NCBI GenBank assembly: GCA_001724025.1 | Contig: MEDJ01000009.1 | Span: 167,777-231,776 of the forward strand | DNA from: Acidobacteria bacterium SCN 69-37 | GTDB taxonomy: Bacteria; Acidobacteriota; Vicinamibacteria; Vicinamibacterales; SCN-69-37 | Direction of reading: 5' to 3' | Length of the DNA stretch: 64,000 nucleotides | Shown: positions 1 through 9,241 of the stretch, in pieces | Layout: the number at the start of each line of letters is the position of its first letter | Position numbering within the stretch: position 1 is the first letter of the stretch | Program-made: the position numbers and the translations under genes | The notes under the pieces: generated by a model | Database searches by the model: none | What the model was told of the DNA's origin: nothing | What the model saw: only the letters and a program-made list of their open reading frames with translations

Positions 1-672
1 GACGAGGTCGATCTGGCCCAACTGATCAAGCACGCGCTCGAACGCGGGCGCGACGCGACCGTCGACATCGTGGCCAGCGGGGATGCCGCGCTCGAGGCCG
101 TCAAGGCGTCGCCGCCCGACCTCGTGCTGCTGGATCTCAACCTGCCGGTGGTCGATGGCACGGACGTCTGCCGCCGTCTCCGGGCACACCCGGCGACGGC
201 GACGCTGCCCGTGATCATGCTGACCGCCCGGACGGCCGAGGCCGATCGGGTGTCGGGCCTGGATCTGGGCGCCCACGACTACATCACCAAGCCGTTCAGC
301 CTGCGCGAACTGGCCGCCCGCGTGCGCGCCGTGCTCCGGCGACGGCGGGCGGAGGCCGGCGATGCGACGGCGCGTTACAGCGGCCGCCATTTGACCGCCG
401 ACTTCGATGCCGTCCAGGTGACGGTCGACGGCGTGCCCGTCCGGCTGACGCGGCGCGAGTTCGATCTGCTCAGGTGTCTGGTGGAGAACCGGCACCGGGT
501 GCTCTCGCGGGACCGGCTGCTCGAACGCGTGTGGGGGTATACGACGTCGATCGAAACGCGCGCCGTCGACGTCCACGTCGGCCGCCTGCGCGCCAAGCTC
601 GGCGTCGCCGGTCCCCAGATCGAAACCGTCGTCGGCCTCGGCTACCGCTTCGTCGAGCAGCCCCCCACGTAG
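1..672 (+). CDS. PhoB/OmpR-type response regulator, 5' end cut by the window
   Basis: The frame is open from base 1, so the start codon lies outside the window. The visible part begins inside a receiver domain: the phospho-acceptor Asp is in LVLLDLNLPVVDG (residue 45 of what is visible) and the conserved Lys is in YITKPFS. A winged-helix DNA-binding domain follows (RREFDLLRCL, then DVHVGRLRAKL and GLGYRF near the end). It should bind DNA as a phosphorylated dimer. Nearby ppx, pstB and phoU make a role in phosphate control plausible, but no histidine kinase is visible here and the OmpR family is broad, so PhoB identity is an inference. Confidence 0.9.
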   Translation, partial: DEVDLAQLIKHALERGRDATVDIVASGDAALEAVKASPPDLVLLDLNLPVVDGTDVCRRLRAHPATATLPVIMLTARTAEADRVSGLDLGAHDYITKPFSLRELAARVRAVLRRRRAEAGDATARYSGRHLTADFDAVQVTVDGVPVRLTRREFDLLRCLVENRHRVLSRDRLLERVWGYTTSIETRAVDVHVGRLRAKLGVAGPQIETVVGLGYRFVEQPPT

Positions 673-816
673 CCGTGTGGCCATGCAGCCCTGCCGCGTC
701 CCCGTGGCCTTGTAGCCTCGTAGCCTCGCAGTCTCGTAGCCCCACATCGCCCGCAGCGTCTACGTAACCTTCCAGCCTTCCAGCCTCCTCCCCGCCCGTC
801 GCCTCCCCGCCTTCTG
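673..816. repeat. 8-bp tandem-like repeat tract (TCGTAGCC type) plus C/T-rich tract
   Basis: Degenerate copies of TCGTAGCC (GTAGCCTC/TTGTAGCC and similar) run from about 695 to 745. They are followed by a pyrimidine-rich stretch built of CCTTCCAGCCTCC units. The same two motifs recur near 2.1, 21.8, 28.6, 31.4, 37.6, 38.9, 49.4, 59.8 and 60.1 kb. No gene is seen here. Confidence 0.7.
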
Positions 817-822
817 TACAAT
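817..822 (+). promoter_or_regulatory. -10 hexamer TACAAT of glgC, near-leaderless
   Basis: TACAAT lies 6 nt before the GTG start of glgC, so transcription would begin at or next to the start codon. No Shine-Dalgarno is present. No convincing -35 is visible. Confidence 0.5.
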
Positions 823-828
823 TCCCCC

Positions 829-2082
829 GTGCACGACGTCCTCACGATCATCCTGGGCGGGGGGCGCGGGACGCGGCTCTTCCCGCTCACGCAACTGCGA
901 TCGAAGCCGGCCGTGCCCATTGGCGGGAAGTGGCGGCTGATCGACATCCCGATCAGCAACTGCCTGCATGCCGGGCTCGAGCGGATCTACGTGCTGACGC
1001 AGTTCAACTCCGCATCGCTCAACCGCCACATCGCGCAGACGTACCGCATGGACCTGTTCTCGGGCGGTTTCGTCGAGGTGCTGGCCGCCGAGCAGACGCC
1101 CGAGGGCGAACAGTGGTTCCAGGGCACGGCTGACGCGGTGCGCCAGGCGGCGCGGCACTTCCGGGATCTCGACGCGGAGTATTACCTGATTCTCGCCGGC
1201 GATCACATCTACCGGATGGACTTCGCCGACATCCTCGAGTCGCACGTCGAGCGGGACGCCGACATCACGATTGCCACGCAGCCGGTCCCGGCCGACCTGG
1301 CCACGGGCCTCGGCCTGCTCCGGCTCGACGTGACCGGGCAGATCATCGGGTTCGAGGAGAAGCCGCAGCCCGAACGGCTCGCCGCCCTGGGCTCGAGCGC
1401 GCCCCTCAATTCGCCGTTCGGGGCCCTGACGGCCGAACGACCGTTCCTCGCGTCGATGGGCATCTACGTCTTCTCGCGCGACGTCCTGCACGATCTGCTG
1501 CGCAGCAACCCGTCGGTCGACTTCAGCCGCGGCATCATCCCGGCCGCAATCGCCACCCACAACGTCCAGCCCTACCTCTACCGCGGCTACTGGGCGGACG
1601 TCGGCACGGTGGCCTCGTTCTACGACGTGAACCTGATGTTCACGCGGCGCGGATCGCCGTTCAACTTCTTCCATCCGACACGGCCCATCTACACGCACCC
1701 GCGGTTCCTGCCGGCCGCGCGGCTGCACGAGAGTCATGTCGATGGCGTGCTGATTGCCGAGGGCGCGTATCTCGACACGTGCGAGATTCACCACAGTGTC
1801 GTGGGCGTGCGCGCGATGATTCACCGCGGCGCCCGCATCACCAATTCGGTCCTGCTCGGCGCCGACAGCTACGACGAACGGGTCTCGGACACGGCAGTTG
1901 GGATCGGTCCCGACGTGGTGCTCGACAAGGTCATCGTGGACAAGAACGCCCGCATCGGCGCCGGCGCGCGCCTGGTCAACGAGGCCGGGATCGAACACTT
2001 CGACGGCGACGGCTACTACATCCGCAGCGGCATCATCATCGTCCCCAAGAACGGCGTCGTCCGCGCCGGCACGGTGGTGTAG
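829..2082 (+). CDS. glgC: Glucose-1-phosphate adenylyltransferase (ADP-glucose pyrophosphorylase)
   Basis: GlgC makes ADP-glucose from ATP and glucose-1-phosphate, the committed step of bacterial glycogen synthesis. The 417-residue protein has the usual length. The N-terminal nucleotidyltransferase signature LGGGRGTRLFPLT is at residues 9-21, followed by RSKPAVPIGG, WFQGTADAVRQ and the LAGDHIYRMD metal-binding segment. The C-terminal third has left-handed beta-helix repeats (SVVGVRAMIHRGARI, VIVDKNARIGAGARL). The start is GTG at 829, which begins right at the conserved N-terminus. No other glg gene is adjacent. Confidence 0.96.
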   Translation: MHDVLTIILGGGRGTRLFPLTQLRSKPAVPIGGKWRLIDIPISNCLHAGLERIYVLTQFNSASLNRHIAQTYRMDLFSGGFVEVLAAEQTPEGEQWFQGTADAVRQAARHFRDLDAEYYLILAGDHIYRMDFADILESHVERDADITIATQPVPADLATGLGLLRLDVTGQIIGFEEKPQPERLAALGSSAPLNSPFGALTAERPFLASMGIYVFSRDVLHDLLRSNPSVDFSRGIIPAAIATHNVQPYLYRGYWADVGTVASFYDVNLMFTRRGSPFNFFHPTRPIYTHPRFLPAARLHESHVDGVLIAEGAYLDTCEIHHSVVGVRAMIHRGARITNSVLLGADSYDERVSDTAVGIGPDVVLDKVIVDKNARIGAGARLVNEAGIEHFDGDGYYIRSGIIIVPKNGVVRAGTVV

Positions 2083-2140
2083 GGAGGCGGGGAGGCTGCA
2101 GGCGGGGAGGAGGCCGGAAGGCGGGAAGGCCCTCGCGGCC
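2083..2140. repeat. G/A-rich intergenic repeat (GGGAGGCTGCAGGCGGG type)
   Basis: This is a purine-rich tract built of GGAGGCGGGGAGGCTGCAGG-like units. It is the complement of the pyrimidine tracts found at other gene ends. It lies between the convergent glgC and sixA genes. Confidence 0.6.
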
Positions 2141-2178
2141 GCCGACCGGGTCGACGGGTCGACACGACGATCGGCCCC

Positions 2179-2721
2179 CTACGCGGATCGGCCGGCCAGG
2201 CGCAGCAGCGTTGGCGGGGCCAGCCAGATCAATGTCGCATCGCCGCGGCGCGCCGGCCAGCGACGCACGGCCAGGCAACAGACAGCCCCCTTCTTGAACG
2301 GCACGGACCGATCCGTGCCGAGCCACCAGGCCGCCAACTGCCCAAGGTCCGGCTCGTGCCCGACCAGTGCCACTGTGGACGCGGTCGCCACGCCGGCCAC
2401 CGCGCGCATCGTCACCGCCGGACTGACGTCGGGGGCCAGGTCCGGCAGGAGCACCACGTCGCCACGCACCGCGTCGTCCGTCGGTCCGAGGCCGGCGGCA
2501 AGCAGTTCGGCCGTCTGCCGGGCGCGCACGAGCGGGCTGCTGATCACCTGATCGATCCGCACCCCGAGCACGTCGAGGCCGCGCATGATCTGGCGCATCC
2601 GCTGCAGGCCGCGCGGGGAGAGCGGCCGGCGGGCGTCGTCGGGCCAGCCGGGGCCGCGTGGCTCGGCGATCGCGTGACGCACGAGATAACAGGTTCGCAC
2701 CTGCGTGGTAGCATGCGCCAT
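2179..2721 (-). CDS. sixA: SixA-type phosphohistidine phosphatase (histidine phosphatase superfamily)
   Basis: This 180-residue protein belongs to the small RHG/histidine-phosphatase group. The catalytic motif is [10 protein letters not shown] near the N-terminus, with a second catalytic His in [11 protein letters not shown]. The [13 protein letters not shown] segment is also typical. Family members remove phosphate from phosphohistidine on HPt domains or phosphotransfer proteins, but the partner cannot be read here. The ATG at 2721 begins just before the conserved strand and leaves 33 bp to the divergent ppx gene, so the two may share a promoter region. The reading frame stays open upstream, but that stretch is antisense to ppx. 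Confidence 0.85.
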   Translation of the reverse strand: MAHATTQVRTCYLVRHAIAEPRGPGWPDDARRPLSPRGLQRMRQIMRGLDVLGVRIDQVISSPLVRARQTAELLAAGLGPTDDAVRGDVVLLPDLAPDVSPAVTMRAVAGVATASTVALVGHEPDLGQLAAWWLGTDRSVPFKKGAVCCLAVRRWPARRGDATLIWLAPPTLLRLAGRSA

Positions 2722-2754
2722 CAGCGCCCACCCCCCGGGGTCTGCTCCTGCTCC

Positions 2755-4392
2755 ATGCGCCTGGCCGCCATCGACATCGGAACGAATTCGCTGCACATGA
2801 TCGTGTGCCAGATCCGGCCCGATCGATCCTTCGAAGTGATCGATCGCGAGAAGGACATGGTCCAACTCGGGCGCGGGGGCTTCGACAGCGGCCGGCTGGC
2901 CGAGGCCAGCATGACGGCGGCCGTGCAGACGCTGTCGAAATTCCTGCGCATCGCCGCCACGCGCGGCGTCGACGACGTCGTGGCCACGGCCACGGCAGCC
3001 GTCCGGGAGGCGGAGAACGGCGGCGACTTCGTCGGGCTCGTCGAACGCGATCTCGGCCTGCGCGTCCGTGTCATCTCCGGCAGCGAAGAGGCCCGGCTGA
3101 TTCACCTCGCGGCCGTCAACGCCGTCGATCTCGGCCGCCGGCCGGCCATCATCATCGACATCGGCGGCGGCAGCACGGAGATCACGCTCGGCACCGCCGA
3201 CCGGCTGATGCGGGCCCAGAGCTTCAAACTGGGCGTCATCCGCCTGTTCGAACGCTTCGGCGGACCGGGCCCCCTGGCGCCGCGCGACGAACGCCGGCTC
3301 GTGCGGCACATCCATCGGGAACTCGGCGACTACCTCACCAGCCTCTCACGACGACGCTTCGATCGGGTGATCGGTGCCTCGGGCACCATCCTGTCGCTGG
3401 GCGCGCTCGCCGTGGGCGCGCCGCCGAGTGGCGTGAGCCGTCTGACCCGCGTGCCGGCCCGAGACATCACGCGGCTCAGGCGGCGCCTGACGCCGCTGCC
3501 GCTCGCCCAGCGGCTGAAGCTCCCCGGCCTCGATCCGAAGCGCGCCGACCTCGTCCCTGTCGGCGTCGTGCTCCTCGATACCATCCTCCACGACCTCGGC
3601 CTGCCCGACCTGACGCTCTGCGACTACGCCCTGCGCGAGGGGCTCATCCTCGATTACATCGCGCGCAACGCCCGGCACATCCAGACGGCCGAGCGCTATC
3701 CGGACGTCCGGCGACGCAGCGTGATCGAGCTGGCCGAACGCTGCAACTACCTCCCGGACCACGCGCGGCACGTGGCGAAGCTCTCGCTCGCCCTGTTCGA
3801 CGCCACGCGGGGACGACACGGCCTGGGGCCGCGCGAACGCGAATGGCTCGAGTACGGCGCCCTGCTGCACGACATCGGCACGCACATCGGCTACGAGCGT
3901 CACCACAAGCACTCGCACTACCTGATTCGTCACGGCGGTCTGCGCGGATTCGAGCCGGCCGAAATCGAGACCATCGCCCTCATCGCCCGGTACCACCGGC
4001 AGGCGGTCCCGAAGAAATCCCACCCCGAGATGGCGGGCATCACGCGCGAGGGTCGCCAGATGGTGGCCACACTGAGCGCCATGGTCCGGCTGGCCGAAGG
4101 ACTCGACCGCAGTCATGGGCAGGTCGTCGACGGGCTGTCGGTCACCGGACGCGGCTCGCAGATGACCCTCCGTCTGCGGACGACGGGCGACGCCGAACTG
4201 GAGATCTGGGCCGCCGAACGCCATATCGCCGCGCTGGCCGACGCGCTCGGCGTGACGTTCGCGATCGCCAAGGTGGCCACGCCTCACCGGACACGCAAGC
4301 CCGCACGCGGCAGACGGCAGACACCGACGCCCCGTCGTTACACCGAATTTACACACGGGAAACTGTCGCGAAACCGACGACGGTCACAGTAG
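2755..4392 (+). CDS. ppx: Exopolyphosphatase / pppGpp phosphohydrolase (Ppx/GppA) with C-terminal HD domain
   Basis: Ppx/GppA enzymes release phosphate from polyphosphate and/or convert pppGpp to ppGpp. The 545-residue product has the ASKHA-fold phosphate-binding motifs: [13 protein letters not shown] right after the start and [14 protein letters not shown] about 130 residues later. The C-terminal half carries an HD-type metal domain ([18 protein letters not shown]). A basic tail of about 40 residues follows and looks disordered. The ATG at 2755 starts directly at the conserved strand. pstB and phoU follow closely, which ties the gene to phosphate homeostasis. Ppx versus GppA cannot be settled from sequence alone. 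Confidence 0.92.
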   Translation: MRLAAIDIGTNSLHMIVCQIRPDRSFEVIDREKDMVQLGRGGFDSGRLAEASMTAAVQTLSKFLRIAATRGVDDVVATATAAVREAENGGDFVGLVERDLGLRVRVISGSEEARLIHLAAVNAVDLGRRPAIIIDIGGGSTEITLGTADRLMRAQSFKLGVIRLFERFGGPGPLAPRDERRLVRHIHRELGDYLTSLSRRRFDRVIGASGTILSLGALAVGAPPSGVSRLTRVPARDITRLRRRLTPLPLAQRLKLPGLDPKRADLVPVGVVLLDTILHDLGLPDLTLCDYALREGLILDYIARNARHIQTAERYPDVRRRSVIELAERCNYLPDHARHVAKLSLALFDATRGRHGLGPREREWLEYGALLHDIGTHIGYERHHKHSHYLIRHGGLRGFEPAEIETIALIARYHRQAVPKKSHPEMAGITREGRQMVATLSAMVRLAEGLDRSHGQVVDGLSVTGRGSQMTLRLRTTGDAELEIWAAERHIAALADALGVTFAIAKVATPHRTRKPARGRRQTPTPRRYTEFTHGKLSRNRRRSQ

Positions 4393-4397
4393 GGGGC

Positions 4398-5228
4398 ATG
4401 TCGTCGCTCACCACGATCAGGCCCGTCGCCGCGCGACAGGCGGCCCCGCCAGCGCCCGACGCGCCGCCGCCCCCTGTCAAGATCCGCGCGGATCGGCTGA
4501 GCTTCCACTACGGGCAGACGCAGGCGCTCACCGACATCTCGCTCGAGATCCCGACGAAGCTCGTGACGGCGTTCATCGGCCCCTCGGGGTGCGGCAAGAG
4601 CACGTTCCTGCGCACGCTCAACCGCATGAACGACATCGTCCCCGGGGCCCGCGTCGAGGGGCGCGTCGAGATCGACGGCACCGACATCTACGCGCCGCGC
4701 ACCGATGTCGTGGCGCTGCGCCGGCGTGTCGGCATGGTGTTCCAGACCTCGAACCCGTTCCCCACCTCGATCTTCGACAACGTCGCGTACGGCCTGCGGC
4801 TCAACGGCCTGGCGACCGGACGGCACGATCTCGAGGGCCAGGTGGAGGCCAGCCTGAAGGCCGCCGGACTCTGGACCGAGGTCCGCGACCGGCTGCACGA
4901 GTCGGCGCTGGCGCTCTCGGGCGGCCAGCAGCAGCGGCTCTGCATCGCGCGCGCCCTGGCGATCAGGCCCGAGGTCCTGCTCATGGACGAGCCCGCGTCG
5001 GCGCTCGATCCCATCGCCACGCAGCACATCGAGGAACTGATCTACGAACTGAAGCGCGACTATACGATCGTGATCGTCACGCACAACATGCAGCAGGCCG
5101 CGCGCGTGTCGGACGTGACCGCGTTCTTCTGGCTCGGCCGGCTGATCGAGTCCGGAGCGACGGCCGCGCTGTTCACCAACCCGCAGGAATCGCTGACGGA
5201 AGCCTACGTCACCGGGCGCTTCGGTTGA
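4398..5228 (+). CDS. pstB: Phosphate ABC transporter ATP-binding protein
   Basis: PstB powers high-affinity phosphate import with PstSCA. Walker [10 protein letters not shown] is at about residues 61-69. The family marker [11 protein letters not shown] follows, then the signature [15 protein letters not shown] and Walker [14 protein letters not shown]. An unusual Ala/Pro-rich stretch of about 25 residues precedes the ABC domain. The ATG at 4398 has an AGGGGG ribosome site. The gene sits 5 bp after ppx and 17 bp before phoU, a likely operon. pstS, pstC and pstA are absent here and must lie elsewhere. Confidence 0.94.
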   Translation: MSSLTTIRPVAARQAAPPAPDAPPPPVKIRADRLSFHYGQTQALTDISLEIPTKLVTAFIGPSGCGKSTFLRTLNRMNDIVPGARVEGRVEIDGTDIYAPRTDVVALRRRVGMVFQTSNPFPTSIFDNVAYGLRLNGLATGRHDLEGQVEASLKAAGLWTEVRDRLHESALALSGGQQQRLCIARALAIRPEVLLMDEPASALDPIATQHIEELIYELKRDYTIVIVTHNMQQAARVSDVTAFFWLGRLIESGATAALFTNPQESLTEAYVTGRFG

Positions 5229-5245
5229 GACGGGATCGGCACGCC

Positions 5246-5920
5246 ATGGAACGACACGTCCCGCATTTCCAGGAAGAGCTCGACACGCTCAAGACCCGGC
5301 TGCTCGCGATGGGCGGTCTGGCCGAGGACCGCGTGCGTCTGGCCGTGCGCGCCCTCGTCGACCGCGACGCCCCGATGCTCGACACGGTGCTCGTGAGCGA
5401 CGAGGCGATCAACCGCCTGCACATCGAGATCGACGACCGCTGCCTGAAGCTGCTCGCGCTGCGCCAGCCGATGGCCATCGACCTGCGGGCCATCGTGTCG
5501 GCCGTGAAGATCAACACGGACCTCGAACGGGTCGGCGACCTGGCCGTGAACATCGCCGAGGCCGCCGCGCGCTACCTGCAGCACCCGCCGGTCAAGGAGC
5601 TGATCGACATTCCGCGCATGGCCGATCTCGCCAAGGACATGCTGCGCGATGCGCTCGACGCGTTCGTCAGGCGCGACCTCCAACTGGCCCGCCACGTGCT
5701 CGATCGCGACGACGCGCTCGATACATTGAAGATCCACGTATTCAGATCCCTGCTCGATCACATGATGCGCGCTCCGGACACGATCGAGCCGGCGATGGAC
5801 CTCATCCTCATTTCGCGCCATCTCGAGCGGATCGGCGACCATGCCACGAACGTGGCCGAGGACGTGATTTTCCTCGTCTCGGCCCGCGACGTCCGCCACC
5901 ACCAGCACGACCTGCCCTGA
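5246..5920 (+). CDS. phoU: Phosphate transport regulator PhoU
   Basis: PhoU is a cytoplasmic all-helical protein that dampens the phosphate sensor kinase through the Pst transporter. The 224-residue protein consists of two tandem PhoU helical bundles. They show the metal-site pattern (N-terminal DLERVGDLAVNIAE and C-terminal HLERIGDHATNVAEDV, each an E/D-x3-D-type motif). It starts 17 bp after pstB. Length and both motifs fit the family well. Confidence 0.94.
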   Translation: MERHVPHFQEELDTLKTRLLAMGGLAEDRVRLAVRALVDRDAPMLDTVLVSDEAINRLHIEIDDRCLKLLALRQPMAIDLRAIVSAVKINTDLERVGDLAVNIAEAAARYLQHPPVKELIDIPRMADLAKDMLRDALDAFVRRDLQLARHVLDRDDALDTLKIHVFRSLLDHMMRAPDTIEPAMDLILISRHLERIGDHATNVAEDVIFLVSARDVRHHQHDLP

Positions 5921-6027
5921 AGACGGCGGCCACTGATACTGGCCCCCCGCACCCGCGTCGACGCCATCGGCCGCCCCGCTCGTACAGGCCACGTGGATCG
6001 CTTGCACAGGCGGGCCGCGTGATCCCA

Positions 6028-6033
6028 TAGAAT
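6028..6033 (+). promoter_or_regulatory. -10 hexamer TAGAAT of yacG, near-leaderless
   Basis: TAGAAT ends 6 nt before the yacG ATG. A TTGCAC at 6002-6007 is a possible -35 but with a long 20-bp spacer. Confidence 0.45.
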
Positions 6034-6039
6034 ACGCAC

Positions 6040-6243
6040 ATGCCTTCCCCATCGCTGTGTGTCTTCTGTCGCCAGCGCGCGGCGGAAGACCGGTATCGGC
6101 CGTTCTGCAGCGAGCGCTGCAAGATGGCCGATCTGGGTCGGTGGCTGAACGGCGCCTATGCCGTCCCCGGCCAGCCTGCATCCGGGACGGACCACCCCGT
6201 CGTCGATTCCCAGGTCGACGACGATGAGGATCGGGTTCGTTGA
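6040..6243 (+). CDS. yacG: YacG-type zinc-binding DNA gyrase inhibitor
   Basis: This 67-residue protein carries the YacG zinc ribbon: CVFC near residues 7-10 and FCSERCKMADLGRW around 26-40, the family hallmark. YacG of E. coli binds GyrB and inhibits gyrase. The acidic C-terminal tail (QVDDDEDR) is also typical. The gene lies 31 bp upstream of the citrate synthase gene on the same strand. It is usually found near coaE/yacF-type genes, so this neighbourhood is uncommon. Confidence 0.85.
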   Translation: MPSPSLCVFCRQRAAEDRYRPFCSERCKMADLGRWLNGAYAVPGQPASGTDHPVVDSQVDDDEDRVR

Positions 6244-6274
6244 GATTCATTGCTGCACGAGATCGACGTTGACC

Positions 6275-7549
<1,275 letters not shown>

Positions 7550-7556
7550 TCGCCGC

Positions 7557-8588
7557 ATGCGTCGTCGAGCCGTTGTCTGCCTCGGCGTGATGATGGTCGT
7601 CTCGGCCGTCATCGGCGCCGGGCCCGCGGCGTGGCCCGGCAAGGCACAGGCCCCGAGCTTCGACGGCGCGCGGGCGTTCGCGCACGTCGAGCGGCTCGTG
7701 GCTCTCGGTCCGCGGCCGGCCGGGTCACCTGCGCTGCGTCAGGCCCGCGCGTATCTCACCCGTCAACTTGCCTCACTCGGCCTGACGGTGCAGGAGCAGC
7801 CTTTCACCGCCAGCACGCCCGTCGGGCCTGTCGAGATGGTCAACCTCATCGTCCGTCTGCCCGGCGATCGCCCGGAGCGGATCCTGGTGGCCGGGCACTA
7901 CGACACGAAGCCCATGCGCGAACCGTTCGTGGGCGCCAACGACGGCGGATCGAGCGCGGCGTTCCTCGTCGAACTCGCGCGCGTGCTCGTCGCGCGTCCG
8001 CAGGCGTTGACCTACGAGATCATCTGGTTCGATGGCGAGGAAGCGTTCTGCGAGGGCTGGACCGAATGCGGATCGGCGGCCCGTCCCGACAACACGTACG
8101 GCAGCCGCGCGTACGTCGATGCCGCGCGCGCGGCCGGCGCGCTCCCGAGTCTGAAGGCGCTCGTGCTCGTCGACATGATTGGCGATCGCCAGCTCGAGAT
8201 CCGGCGCGATACGAACTCCACGCCGTGGCTCGTCGACACCGTATGGGCCGCCGCGCGGCGTCTCGGCCACGCACGCACGTTCGTCGAGCGCGACCTGGCG
8301 GTCGAGGACGACCATCTCCCCTTCCTCCAGGCCGGCGTCCCGTCCGTCGACCTGATCGATCTCGACTACCCTGCGTGGCACACGCCAGCCGACACGATCG
8401 ATCAGGTCAGCCCCGACAGCCTGCAGATCGTCGGCGACGTCCTGCTCGACGCGCTGCCCGCGATCGAACGAGGCCTGACGGGAAGTGAGAAGTCAGAAGT
8501 AAGAAGTCAAGAGTTCCAGAAACTCAGAAGTTCGAAGTTTGAACTTCGAAGTTCTAAGTTCTCCGCACTTCTGACTTCTTACTTCTGA
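7557..8588 (+). CDS. Secreted M28-family glutaminyl-peptide cyclotransferase-like enzyme
   Basis: An N-terminal signal peptide (VVCLGVMMVVSAVIGAGPAA) precedes a single-zinc M28 domain. The metal ligands are recognisable in VAGHYDTKP, GANDGGSS, FDGEEAF and YPAWHTPADT. FDGEEAF, YGSRAYV and VEDDHLPFLQAGVP closely follow the layout of animal and bacterial glutaminyl cyclases, which turn N-terminal Gln into pyroglutamate; an aminopeptidase is the alternative. The final 34 residues (Ser/Lys/Arg-rich) are not part of the fold: they are translated from the palindromic repeat downstream. The gene starts 7 bp after gltA. Confidence 0.82.
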   Translation: MRRRAVVCLGVMMVVSAVIGAGPAAWPGKAQAPSFDGARAFAHVERLVALGPRPAGSPALRQARAYLTRQLASLGLTVQEQPFTASTPVGPVEMVNLIVRLPGDRPERILVAGHYDTKPMREPFVGANDGGSSAAFLVELARVLVARPQALTYEIIWFDGEEAFCEGWTECGSAARPDNTYGSRAYVDAARAAGALPSLKALVLVDMIGDRQLEIRRDTNSTPWLVDTVWAAARRLGHARTFVERDLAVEDDHLPFLQAGVPSVDLIDLDYPAWHTPADTIDQVSPDSLQIVGDVLLDALPAIERGLTGSEKSEVRSQEFQKLRSSKFELRSSKFSALLTSYF

Positions 8589-8617
8589 CTTCTGACTTCT
8601 GACTTCCCGTCAGGCCT
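8471..8617. repeat. Long hairpin of GAAGTCAGAAGT units between convergent genes
   Basis: A near-perfect inverted repeat starts in GGCCTGACGGGAAGT and ends in ACTTCCCGTCAGGCC. Its arms are made of GAAGTCAGAAGT units around a TTCGAAGTTTGAACTTCGAA core. It is AT-rich compared with its surroundings. The arms encode the C-terminal tails of the genes on both strands and probably act as a bidirectional terminator. A second copy is at 16070-16178. Confidence 0.85.
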
Positions 8618-8863
8618 CGTCCATACGCTGAGGCAGCCGGTACCGAGGACGATCAGCGCCCAGGTGCTGGCTGCCCTGACGCCCTCGCGCGACGCGGTCG
8701 TCGTCACCTCGCGCAGGGACGGGGCCTCGCGCAGGCCGAGCGTGGCCTCGGCCACCAGCCGCAGATACTGCCGCTCGCCGCGCGAGACGTGCAGATCGAA
8801 CACGACGTTCCAGATGCCCGCGGCGATGACGATCCACAGGACGAGCAGGAGGCGCCGCGTCAT
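8579..8863 (-). CDS. Small membrane protein of unknown function
   Basis: The 94-residue product has an N-terminal hydrophobic segment (LLLVLWIVIAAGIWNVVFDL) and a second one near the C-terminus (STWALIVLGTGCLSVW). This suggests two membrane passes with a short soluble loop. I do not recognise a family. Its last residues (GKSEVRSQK) come from the hairpin repeat, and it overlaps the convergent cyclotransferase-like gene by 10 bp. It follows the zinc-ribbon gene at 8925 on the same strand. Confidence 0.6.
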   Translation of the reverse strand: MTRRLLLVLWIVIAAGIWNVVFDLHVSRGERQYLRLVAEATLGLREAPSLREVTTTASREGVRAASTWALIVLGTGCLSVWTRPDGKSEVRSQK

Positions 8864-8924
8864 GCCGGCTCCCCGCGCGCGTGCAGCCCCGGTCTCGTCG
8901 TCGCTCCGGCCATGCGCGCCCGTC

Positions 8925-9206
8925 CTAGCGCGCCCGGCGGCCGTGCCAGGCGAGATGGCCGCCCCAGAGCAGCGCGACCAGGCCGACGAGGGCGAAGATG
9001 ATCTGGCGAACCGTTCCCGCCGGTTCCGCGGACGCGAGCCAGCCGAGTACCGCGGCGATGACGATGAGGATGGCGATCAGCAGCCAGGGACGAGTGACCG
9101 GCGGCACCGGCTTCGGCGGTGGCGTGGGAATCGCCGTGGCCGTCCCACATCGATAACAGACAATTGCCTTGTCGGCGATCGTCGCGCCGCACGTTCCGCA
9201 CACCAT
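8925..9206 (-). CDS. Zinc-ribbon plus membrane-anchor small protein
   Basis: This 93-residue protein begins with a zinc-ribbon pair (CGTC near residue 3 and CYRC near residue 17). A Pro-rich linker follows, then two hydrophobic helices (LLIAILIVIAAVLGWLA and IIFALVGLVALLWGGHLAW). Such zinc_ribbon_2-type membrane proteins are common and mostly uncharacterised. It is transcribed divergently from the rhomboid-like gene and is probably co-transcribed with the gene at 8579. Confidence 0.65.
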   Translation of the reverse strand: MVCGTCGATIADKAIVCYRCGTATAIPTPPPKPVPPVTRPWLLIAILIVIAAVLGWLASAEPAGTVRQIIFALVGLVALLWGGHLAWHGRRAR

Positions 9207-9223
9207 GCCCGGGGCCTCACATC

Positions 9224-9229
9224 TATACT
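9224..9229 (+). promoter_or_regulatory. -10 hexamer TATACT upstream of the rhomboid-like gene
   Basis: TATACT lies 12 nt before the ATG at 9242. No -35 stands out. Confidence 0.4.
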
Positions 9230-9241
9230 GACCCGGTCACG

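Noticed and set aside
2179-3315. Long (378-residue) version of the SixA protein
   Set aside because: The added N-terminal half is antisense to ppx and has no similarity; the phosphatase fold starts at 2721.
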